64,000 nucleotides of DNA from Chloroflexota bacterium (GTDB taxonomy: Bacteria; Chloroflexota; Anaerolineae; Anaerolineales; Villigracilaceae), in assembly GCA_023459215.1 (NCBI GenBank), contig JAEWVF010000051.1, positions 1-64,000 of the forward strand, in the 5' to 3' direction. How positions within the stretch are numbered: position 1 is the first letter of the stretch; every line of letters begins with the position of its first letter. Below the pieces are notes generated by a model that ran no database searches, was not told where the DNA came from, and saw only the letters and a list, made by a program, of their open reading frames with translations. The translations under genes and the position numbers were made by a program. Below, piece by piece: positions 42,201 to 49,335 of this stretch.

Positions 42201-43934
42201 GGTTATTTCATCCCAGAAATATTGTCCTAATTTGGGGTGGCTAAAGGTATAGCCCTGGATCTGGTTGTCGCCAATGATGAAACGTTGCAAAACATCCAAC
42301 GCATCAACGATGTAGTCGGATTCTAGTTCTGGCTCCAGTGCCAGGAAATCATCCCTGAAGAGCGGCCCCAGCGCCCCGGCCAGTAAGTTACGCACGGCGC
42401 GGACATGCTTTTCCAGCCAGGGTTTGTCTTTGCCCCACAGTTTTTTCTGGTCATCCCACCAGCGGTCAAAGTAACCTTTGTAGCCGGGCTGGATACCTGC
42501 CAGGTTTTCGGGTTTCAGGCGGGTAACTTCTTCTCCCTTTGCCCACAGGTCGCCCACGTACAATCCTACCAGCAGCGGGTCTCCTGCGCTCAAACGGTAC
42601 AACTCGGCCACAATGTCCACCTGGCGGCTGAGTTCATCCAGCGGGCAGCCCATCTTGAGCAGCACATCTGCCACCCCGGCGCGGTCGAGCGGGGTTAGGG
42701 ATGGTGCAGATGCCAGCCCATTGCGCTCCCAGTTTAGCCGCCTTAGCCAGGGGGTCGAATTCGCGTCCCCAGCCAGGAAACGGGCCGAGACGACCACGCG
42801 CACCCCGGCGGGCAGTTCGCCGGGCATGAAATCTGCCCCAGCCTGCCAGTCAGCGGCTTCATCCAGACCGTCCAGCACCACCAGCAGGGTCCGCCCGTTG
42901 GCGAGCGGCTTGGAGAGATAATCGGCTACCAGTCCGCGATAAACGGCGGTGGAAGTCTCCGGGCTGGCGGGGATATCGTCGCCGTGCAGGTAAGCCAGCC
43001 GCGCGGCCAGGGCGGCGTAAAAGATGCGCTCCATGTTGGTGCCAAAGCGGATGGAAACCGGCACAAAGGCCAGTGCTAAATCTTCTCGTGCTTTCAAGCT
43101 GTCCAGCCAGCGGACGAGCAGGGCAGATTTGCCGCGTCCCGCCGGGGCGGCCAGCAGGAGGTAGGGGGGCGTCTCCGCCAGCCAGGTGTTGAGCATTTTA
43201 AGCGCGTCATCGCGTCCGCCAAAGGGGACGGGGTGCGAGTCCGTACCGAGGTATTCGGTCAGGAAGTTCTGGATGCGCTGGTCGTAGTCGTAGGGCAGCA
43301 GGTTGATGCCCTCGACAATGGGGTTGCGGCGGGGTAGGATTGGAGTCGGCGGTTTGAGTTGGGGGCAGACCTGCCAGATGGTTTCAGCGGGAATTGCAAA
43401 GGTTGTTTCTGCATTACGGCCGGCGCCGGTATGCCCCTTTTTGATCATCCCTACTACCACACCACGCTGGTCATCATAAATTGGTGCGCCACTGTGGCCG
43501 TGATTAGCTTCGTGCATCCGAAACTGGATGAAATTCCCCTCTTGCTTGAGCGTGATGAAAGTCCCCAGCCCGCCAATCCCTTGCTCCTCGCCGGCGATGG
43601 CGTAGCCAAAGGTGTACAGGTCGTTTTTCAGCCGGCTCTCGCTTGCGCGTCCCATCCGCAGCGGGAAAACGCCCTCCGGCACATCGTCCACTTGCAAGAT
43701 GGCGATGTCGGTCGAGTCATCAGGCCGCCAGTATTCGGGCAGCACATGAGCGCTTGTCGATGTACTTTTGCCGGTGAAGCGGATATCAATCGTATCCCCC
43801 GCGCCAGCTCCCAAGATTTTGACCACATGCGCACAGGTCACGGCAAGATTCTTTGAGACGAGGAATCCTGTCCCAACCGTTTCGCCGGTGGGTTTTAGGA
43901 TGCGCAGAGTGGATGCTTCGATGGGGTGTGGCAT
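39267..43934 (-). CDS. Trypsin-like protease - NACHT/STAND NTPase - helical repeat giant protein
   Basis: 1555 residues. A trypsin-like domain (~1-190) has His36 (TCAHVV), Asp76 (TDIAIL) and Ser148 (HGHSGAP, in place of GDSGGP). A NACHT-like NTPase (~235-520) has Walker A at 264-270 (PAGRGKS) and Walker B at 350-359 (LLVVLDGLDE). From ~620 to the C-terminus are HEAT-like helical repeats of about 35-40 residues with a recurring RAxxLxxLAxRLP pattern. The stop codon abuts the start of the CHAT gene. The likely model is a sensor-gated protease that acts with the CHAT protein. The helical part is AT-rich compared with the N-terminal half. Confidence 0.92.
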   Translation of the reverse strand: MPHPIEASTLRILKPTGETVGTGFLVSKNLAVTCAHVVKILGAGAGDTIDIRFTGKSTSTSAHVLPEYWRPDDSTDIAILQVDDVPEGVFPLRMGRASESRLKNDLYTFGYAIAGEEQGIGGLGTFITLKQEGNFIQFRMHEANHGHSGAPIYDDQRGVVVGMIKKGHTGAGRNAETTFAIPAETIWQVCPQLKPPTPILPRRNPIVEGINLLPYDYDQRIQNFLTEYLGTDSHPVPFGGRDDALKMLNTWLAETPPYLLLAAPAGRGKSALLVRWLDSLKAREDLALAFVPVSIRFGTNMERIFYAALAARLAYLHGDDIPASPETSTAVYRGLVADYLSKPLANGRTLLVVLDGLDEAADWQAGADFMPGELPAGVRVVVSARFLAGDANSTPWLRRLNWERNGLASAPSLTPLDRAGVADVLLKMGCPLDELSRQVDIVAELYRLSAGDPLLVGLYVGDLWAKGEEVTRLKPENLAGIQPGYKGYFDRWWDDQKKLWGKDKPWLEKHVRAVRNLLAGALGPLFRDDFLALEPELESDYIVDALDVLQRFIIGDNQIQGYTFSHPKLGQYFWDEITPNEQARMDELFLHWGEEIVQGFVKGNHDPKKTHKIPAYVLLNYTTHLVRTNQPVEKFLPLVEYHFWAQAWVEFESLYGGQSGYRQDIERVRQRCQIEDRQSVAKFGYARHLGYQVRCALIEASLHSISGVIPVDLIPVLIISGKWALPQIFTFIRQIPKSYQQSQALITLLPYISEEHMPDALKIARAIKDEAYRAEALIKVIERLHKVDKNLIQDAIAISWNKKAQAEVLIALAKRLPDTSLEVILDAAEPLEEMERSRVLGVLVARLPDKKVDQILANARAMEGEISRAYLLSSLAPNRPDIKAEALAAVQKVPNFDDYLLLDMAENLPELLDKALKIIASASPKRDTISEFIEKISKFAQNLPEEKLELVVTLIRKTPYSSYKFLLIALIQRMPNLANDALTETLAETGFYHPYLLNELGQHCPDEMLVQVVNAALKLEFDYDRANALNSLVHRLPESELPRILLEARALQSEVDRTKVLCTLSQRMPEIAGELMATRWMIRDESRQARFFGSMAKYIHQASLKAIAIAQGIGDSYSRTKVIAELIPLIPKEFLGKIVSLAEQERDEYDLAQELPILAQYLPTNDLQIIFKLSQLIQNENQRAKVLSELAHKMPQKELHLILRAVCQFRDDNDRAIILNRLAKRLSQKETGDALQIAFSIQETSSRALALCGFVQHWPEVITKIMGAIGTLNDEGYHSYRSAYIMKELAISLLSEKQPTIEDTFFIQILDSLNLLMPSRFRFPRRLSRQQQEAAIKQILIFMPSINSDDRAEVLAVLAKFMPEQELDQLLEIARTINPNVDIFGNGMRVEALCILAQRIPEKNIGQVFQIGQGIKDESNRARVMSKLVQQFPKKVFEELQTIPAEYIWPKACLLNGLVVFFPEVLDDAMQMTLLVADEESRYQFWENLALQLIKSPAPKSYKPVEITLSELSANTRSDLFNDLATLMPAIIHLGTPETPGEIYQAVCDVTTWWP

Positions 43935-43952
43935 GACGGGGTCTCCCCAGTG

Positions 43953-43958
43953 ATTATA
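43953..43958 (-). promoter_or_regulatory. -10 element of the protease-NTPase pair
   Basis: TATAAT on the minus strand, 18 bases before the ATG at 43934, with GGGGAG between. No convincing -35 box was found. Confidence 0.5.
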
Positions 43959-44356
43959 GTTAATAGTTTAGGATAAGGGAGAGAAAGAGTCAAATAGAGA
44001 ATGTCATAGAATAGGCATTTTTAGGCGATTGAACTCCAAAAACACCTTGATAACCTATTCAAGCCATAATATTAATTTCCAAGTTGCGATGGGAGCAAGA
44101 AGCCCATGCCAGAAAATATTTTTATTTTCTGCACTCAGGTCAGGTTTTCACCGTTGAACTGATAACACGATACTTACCCTGTCAGGCTGAAACCAAAGAC
44201 CTTAATCTGTAAAGCATCCAAAGAGAAACGACTGACAGGATATTTTTCCTCCTTGTACTGACAACTCGGATGCTTTAGCCGTACCTGTTGCGGGTAAAAA
44301 TTGCACTTTTGTAGAGAAGGGATGCGCAATTTTCACCCGCAATGATGATGTAACCG
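43959..44356. other. Non-coding stretch between the giant gene pair and the lipoprotein operon
   Basis: About 400 AT-rich bases without a plausible gene. It contains one clear dyad (GCGGGTAAAAATTGC at 44290-44304 with its near complement at 44326-44340), which may terminate the lipoprotein operon on the minus strand although a T run is lacking, and weaker repeats of CTGACAGG. Confidence 0.5.
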
Positions 44357-46036
44357 TTACTCTCCTCGTAAAACGACATTATCTACATAAATCCGCACTG
44401 GTTTGTTCTCCGTGTTCGCCCCGGGCCGGTCAATGCTGATAATCCCATAATGGCTGAGCAGAGGCCCAAAAACATCCAGGGGAATGCGAACATGCTGCCA
44501 GTTTCCCAGTTCGATTTTCCCGCCTTCAATAAACTGGCTTTGCAATAGCTCCACTTTGAACGGGGAAGACTGATAGGCTGTATCGCGCAGTGTTACGCCG
44601 ATGGTGTAGACTTTGGGTGTATCCTGTGGGTCAACATACAGGTCGAATTCAAGCCACTGGTATTTGCTCCAGTCCACATTGTCGTTGCGAAAATCGAGCG
44701 TCCAGAAGTAATACAGGCCAATGGCAATTGCATTGCCCTGCATGGCGATGTCCGATTGATCCAGGTCGATTTTTGCCGGGTCGCCATCGGGTGGGTAATT
44801 GGCCCAGGCAGGGTTGAGGCGGTTGTCGTAGATGACTTCTACGTTTGGTAAAACGCTTTCGGGGACAATCACCTGGGTGGGTGTTGGACGTGGTGCGGCC
44901 CCGTAAAAGGAGCGAATCACATCTTCTGCCGGTTTACCGATATAGGCGTTGTGCGTATTCCAGGGTTCTGCATAGTTCGATCCACCCTCGAAGGCATACC
45001 AGAAAATTCCCGCCAGCCAATCACGACCTTCGAAGGCCTTAAAAACAGCCTCGAATAGATCGGTTTGCTCTTGCAGGTCAATCTGGTTGGATGAATCCAG
45101 GTTGTTATAGTTTTGGGTCATGGTGTGGACACTCCAAAACCCAATTTCAGTGATGATGACTGGCCGATCCCATTTTAGTGAGAGGGCTTCCAGCCGATCC
45201 ACATAGGGGATAAATTCACGAGTTAATTGTTCAACTGTGGGGTCGGTCACGCCGGGCAGATCGAGGTAATAGGGATGAACGGCAATTGCATCCAATGCAT
45301 CCCAAAACTGGACATCCTGCAGGGCAAATTCCTCGTCAAACGCCATGCTGATTTTACCGTGATACACCTGGCGGACTTGGGCAATCAGTTCACGCCACTC
45401 TTTTTCGCGCTTTGGTGTACTGTCCAGTTCGGAAACGATGACCAGGTAATCGGTCCCGGCTTTTTCAGCCAAGCGTGCCGCATCCAAAACTGTCTTGCCA
45501 TAGCTGGCAAACCATTCTGCCCACTGTTCTTCGTTGTACTTGTCTCCAATATCGCCAGCCCAATGGCCTTCGGGATCGTATGTGATAAGGTAATGCTCGC
45601 TCATCACCCGCAGGCCCAGGCTGTGGGCGGTTTCTACCAGGTGCAGGTACGCCGATTGGCTGAGCGTTTCCTGTGGTTTGCAATAGACTTTGGTATCGCG
45701 GATGCTGTTCTGAAAGCAGGGGATGTGCAACCTGATCCAATTTGCCCCGGTTGGGACAACGATGTTTTCCAGTATCCAATCCGTTTCCGGCCGTTGGTCG
45801 CCGCCCCAACCCGCCGGGAAATAAACCAGGCCCTTCATAAACGCATCCTGGGGCGGGAGAGTGGCGGTTGGGATGGGCGTTGCCGAAGGGATTGCCGTTG
45901 GCGTGACTGTTGCCGATGGAGCCATCGTTTGAGATGGCGAAACGACTGGTGGTACCGTGGAGGTCAATGGAGTAGATGGTGAACAGGCGGTCAACAAGGC
46001 GAGAATAAGCAGCAGGCAAAGCGAATAATTTTTCAC
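44357..46036 (-). CDS. Lipoprotein glycoside hydrolase, (beta/alpha)8 clan A type
   Basis: 559 residues from GTG 46036, preceded by AAGGAAA; the signal peptide KNYSLCLLLILALLTAC confirms this start. A Thr/Pro-rich linker (~20-60) leads to a TIM-barrel hydrolase (~65-390) resembling GH113/GH5-like enzymes. The likely acid/base Glu is in LVIVSELDST and the nucleophile Glu in VIITEIGFWS, on the 4th and 7th strands as in clan GH-A. The C-terminal ~150 residues look like a beta-sandwich carbohydrate-binding module. Substrate unknown. Last gene of a four-lipoprotein operon. Confidence 0.75.
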   Translation of the reverse strand: MKNYSLCLLLILALLTACSPSTPLTSTVPPVVSPSQTMAPSATVTPTAIPSATPIPTATLPPQDAFMKGLVYFPAGWGGDQRPETDWILENIVVPTGANWIRLHIPCFQNSIRDTKVYCKPQETLSQSAYLHLVETAHSLGLRVMSEHYLITYDPEGHWAGDIGDKYNEEQWAEWFASYGKTVLDAARLAEKAGTDYLVIVSELDSTPKREKEWRELIAQVRQVYHGKISMAFDEEFALQDVQFWDALDAIAVHPYYLDLPGVTDPTVEQLTREFIPYVDRLEALSLKWDRPVIITEIGFWSVHTMTQNYNNLDSSNQIDLQEQTDLFEAVFKAFEGRDWLAGIFWYAFEGGSNYAEPWNTHNAYIGKPAEDVIRSFYGAAPRPTPTQVIVPESVLPNVEVIYDNRLNPAWANYPPDGDPAKIDLDQSDIAMQGNAIAIGLYYFWTLDFRNDNVDWSKYQWLEFDLYVDPQDTPKVYTIGVTLRDTAYQSSPFKVELLQSQFIEGGKIELGNWQHVRIPLDVFGPLLSHYGIISIDRPGANTENKPVRIYVDNVVLRGE

Positions 46037-46049
46037 AATAGATTTCCTT

Positions 46050-48527
46050 TTACTGGGTGGGCACGCCAAACAGCGTAACAGTCGTATCGATAAAGAAAGT
46101 GCCACCAAACCCATAGCGGGCTGCCAGGAATTTGCCATTGGGTGAGAAGGCCAGGGCAAAATCGCCGATGAAATTCTCAATGCCGGTTTGCAGGTCAAAA
46201 CGTTTGAGCAACATGCCAGACTGCGCATCCCAGATTTCCAGCGTGGATTTATGTCCCACGGCCAGGAGTTCGCCATCCGGCGAGAGCGCTAAGGCCAGTT
46301 TTGCACCTGAATATGGCCCGCCGATAATGGTTTGCTTTTGCCAGCCATCCAGCGTGTACAGCCCGATTCGGCAGTCAGGGGTAACGGTGAACACGCCGCT
46401 TCCATCGGATGTGAAGGCAAAGGGCACATCAAGCAAGCAGTTGGCAACACTGTGAGTATGCACTTCCTGGCCGCTTTGAACATCCAGAATGGTGAGAGTA
46501 CGATCTGTAAATGCCTGGTTGGAGCCAGATGTTACCAGGGCATCCATCAGAACAAATTTTGCATCTGGTGAAAAACCCAAGTTGTAGGATTGGCCTTTCA
46601 AATAATCTTTACCAGCAAAGGCGCGAACCTGCTGGCCGGTCTTAGCATCCCATACCAGAAGTTGAGAAAACGTTTTTCCGGCCACGAGCGAACTGTCCGG
46701 GCTGAAAGCAAACCGGAACCAGAGGCCCTTGAACGAGTATTCAGCCAGAAGGGTCTCGGGAGTGGGGTGGTAAATCTCATTTTCAACCCGGAAAATCTGC
46801 ACCTGGTCACCAGACATTTGGATGGCGCTTTGCCCATCCGGTGATAGCAGCAGGGTGTCGCGCCCAATGCCCGCCAGGAGCGGGGTGGGATCATTCCCCA
46901 GGGATTGCTCCCAGGCTGGGAAAACATGCCGGGCCGTGTAAATATCAGGGGTGAAGTAGTAGGCCAGTGGAAGCAGGGGCAAGGTTGACTGCGCTGTGAA
47001 TTCACCCGAAGCAGCCACCAAGCGGAGATTGCCCTGAACATCCCAGATAAGGCCCTGGTTTGTCCCGCTCTCCTGCCCATCCATGTATTGGAAATCTATG
47101 GTTGTGCTGAGTTCCCCGTTTTCAAAGCGATGGAGGAAGCCCTGGCCTGCTCCGCTGGTGAGAAAGGCATCGCCCAACGCCACCGGAGCGCGTTCGCCGG
47201 GGAAACGAGCAATCACCTGGCCGGTGGTCAGATCAATCAGGTCGGTTTGCCAGGGGGCATACCCGGAATCAACCGCCATGTAACGGCCATCTGGGGAGAA
47301 GGCCGAAGCCCAGCGCCCAAAGGGGTATTTCTTGAGCGAAACAGCGTTCTTGCTCTCCAGATGCCAGACCGATTCGGTGGTGACGATCACGCCGGGGTAA
47401 TCGTCGAACATCTCGCGGTAGGCGGTGATGAAGTCATTTCCCGGTGAATAGTTTTCGCCCGCAACGTAATCCCAGATACGGTTGGATTCATTCCCGGCAA
47501 TCAAGATGTGACGGTTGTCTTGGAATGCATATAAATGAACAATATTTTTTCCCAGGTTGGCTTCTAACTGGGCTACTACTTCGCCTGAGGCCAGATCGTA
47601 CATCTTTGTCTGGTAGGAATTGGCAAGGATCACGGCTTTCGAGTCACTGGTAAAACCCACCCCGCGCAAGTTACCCGCCTCGCCAATCTTTCGCTCGGTT
47701 TTGGCGCTGGTATCGAACAGGTAAGCCTGATCGCCGTAGTTTTGGGGCGTCTCGGGAACGTAGACCAGGTAACGGCCATCCGGGGAGACTTCCAGAACCG
47801 GCCCAAGCCGGGGCTTGAGTTGGAAAACAGCCTGGCAGGTGTTCAAATCCACTAAGCGGACTTCGTCGTGAAAGCGGGCGGTTTGTCCGCTCAGGCTTCC
47901 CACTTGCCCATTGAACAGAAATAAGCTTGTTTCCGGGAAAAACTCCATCGTCAACGAGCCGCTGCCTCCGGGGCTGATGGGGTCATCAAAAGTCAGGGTG
48001 CAGGTTTTCTGCCCGGTTTCAAGGTTCCAGAGCATCAGTTGATTGCCGGCCTGATGGTTTTCTGTTTTGGAAATCACCGCCAGGGAGCGGGCATCTGTTG
48101 AAAGCCGGAAGGTGCGCCGCCCGCCGACATCGCGCAAATCGAGGGGCAGGAAGGGATGGGCGGTCAAGCCAGGCAGATCGAAAAGCTGAATACCATTCCC
48201 AAGAGCAAATGCCGCGCGGTCTTGTGTCAGAGAAACTTGAACACCGATCAGTTGCGATTCTGTGAAAGTCCCAACCGCTTCTATATTTTTGGCATTCTCA
48301 GCGCTGAGCGGTACGAGTTCGGGCAGGCTGGTGAAACGGTCGACTGGCAATTTGAGCGGCGCTACGGTTGGTTCAACTGTTGGACTGGGTTCAACCGGAG
48401 CGGGTGCTGTCAGGGTTGCGACGGACGGCTCCGTCGCGGCCACTGGTGGAAACTCGGTAGCGATAGGCGCACCGCAGGCGGACAGAAAAGCAAGCATCAC
48501 CCATAAGAGTGCGTTTTTCATTGACAT
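46050..48527 (-). CDS. WD40-repeat lipoprotein, paralogue of 49336-51798
   Basis: 825 residues from ATG 48527 (AGGAA upstream). Lipobox LSAC follows the signal peptide, then a Thr/Pro-rich linker. The body has propeller blades (FSPDGRYMAVDSGYA, LSPDGELLAVGHKST). The conserved entry segment LVPLSAENAKNIEAVG matches LAPISAENASQLIPVAG in the gene two places upstream, so the two are paralogues. Probably two propellers. Outer-surface anchoring; ligand unknown. Confidence 0.88.
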   Translation of the reverse strand: MSMKNALLWVMLAFLSACGAPIATEFPPVAATEPSVATLTAPAPVEPSPTVEPTVAPLKLPVDRFTSLPELVPLSAENAKNIEAVGTFTESQLIGVQVSLTQDRAAFALGNGIQLFDLPGLTAHPFLPLDLRDVGGRRTFRLSTDARSLAVISKTENHQAGNQLMLWNLETGQKTCTLTFDDPISPGGSGSLTMEFFPETSLFLFNGQVGSLSGQTARFHDEVRLVDLNTCQAVFQLKPRLGPVLEVSPDGRYLVYVPETPQNYGDQAYLFDTSAKTERKIGEAGNLRGVGFTSDSKAVILANSYQTKMYDLASGEVVAQLEANLGKNIVHLYAFQDNRHILIAGNESNRIWDYVAGENYSPGNDFITAYREMFDDYPGVIVTTESVWHLESKNAVSLKKYPFGRWASAFSPDGRYMAVDSGYAPWQTDLIDLTTGQVIARFPGERAPVALGDAFLTSGAGQGFLHRFENGELSTTIDFQYMDGQESGTNQGLIWDVQGNLRLVAASGEFTAQSTLPLLPLAYYFTPDIYTARHVFPAWEQSLGNDPTPLLAGIGRDTLLLSPDGQSAIQMSGDQVQIFRVENEIYHPTPETLLAEYSFKGLWFRFAFSPDSSLVAGKTFSQLLVWDAKTGQQVRAFAGKDYLKGQSYNLGFSPDAKFVLMDALVTSGSNQAFTDRTLTILDVQSGQEVHTHSVANCLLDVPFAFTSDGSGVFTVTPDCRIGLYTLDGWQKQTIIGGPYSGAKLALALSPDGELLAVGHKSTLEIWDAQSGMLLKRFDLQTGIENFIGDFALAFSPNGKFLAARYGFGGTFFIDTTVTLFGVPTQ

Positions 48528-48534
48528 AAAATTC

Positions 48535-49311
48535 CTATGGTAGCTGGTTGACCACAAAATAGTCAAACTGGGCTGGTTGCGGAGCCGACCAGGCCTGGCC
48601 CGCCATCAGACCGATAAACATGGGTTTCATCTCGCTGATTTTTTCACCAATCAGTTGCCATTCCTGTCCATTCGGGCTGGCATAGGCGGTGTATTTGTTT
48701 CCTTCCCGGCGCAAGCGTAAATAAGCCATTTCACTTTCTGGCGCGGCAGTAGCCAGGTTATTGGGGTCAAGATTATTGTCGGTTACCAAATCAACATAAA
48801 AGCCATCCCCGGCACAGACATTTGGGGCATCACAGAAAGCGCGTCCGAACTGAATGTAGTTGGCAGCGCTTTCGTAAACCAGTAATCCGGCCAGTTGGTA
48901 ATCGCCAACCGGTTTGAAGTTTACTTTCACTTCTATCTCGAAGTTTCCTTCCGGGATGGCGCGTAACAAGATGTTATCCAGATTCGCGCCGCCAACATAG
49001 CCAGGGCTGGCAATAATTTCCAGCCAACCAGGATTATTGGTGAGACTCCAGGTTTTCTTATTCTCCCGTGTCCAACTCCAGCCTTCGGCCAGGGTGCCGT
49101 CGAAATCATCCCTGAACAAAAGTGGATTGGGGGTGGCAGACGGTTCTACCGTAGGAGAAGGCGGGATGGGAGTTTCGCTCGGGGCCAAAGTTGCAATAAC
49201 AACTTCTGTTTGTGTTGGAGCCGGGATATCCGGGGTAGGTGTTGCTGGGGCAGCGCACCCGGCAAGGACAAAGAAAATAATCGGTAAGGCAAAACGAATG
49301 CTGTGTTTCAT
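48535..49311 (-). CDS. LamG/concanavalin-like lipoprotein
   Basis: 258 residues, preceded by AAGGAG. Lipobox LAGC is followed by a Thr/Pro linker (~20-65) and a beta-jelly-roll domain (FRDDFDGTLAEGWSWTREN...LEIIASPGY...LRREGNKYTAYASPNGQEW). The pattern resembles DUF1349/beta-xylosidase C-terminal domains, which bind carbohydrate. It lies between the two WD40 paralogues (gaps of 24 and 7 bases), so the three are co-expressed, possibly as one surface complex. Confidence 0.8.
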   Translation of the reverse strand: MKHSIRFALPIIFFVLAGCAAPATPTPDIPAPTQTEVVIATLAPSETPIPPSPTVEPSATPNPLLFRDDFDGTLAEGWSWTRENKKTWSLTNNPGWLEIIASPGYVGGANLDNILLRAIPEGNFEIEVKVNFKPVGDYQLAGLLVYESAANYIQFGRAFCDAPNVCAGDGFYVDLVTDNNLDPNNLATAAPESEMAYLRLRREGNKYTAYASPNGQEWQLIGEKISEMKPMFIGLMAGQAWSAPQPAQFDYFVVNQLP

Positions 49312-49335
49312 AGAGTCTCCTTAATTTTTGACGGG

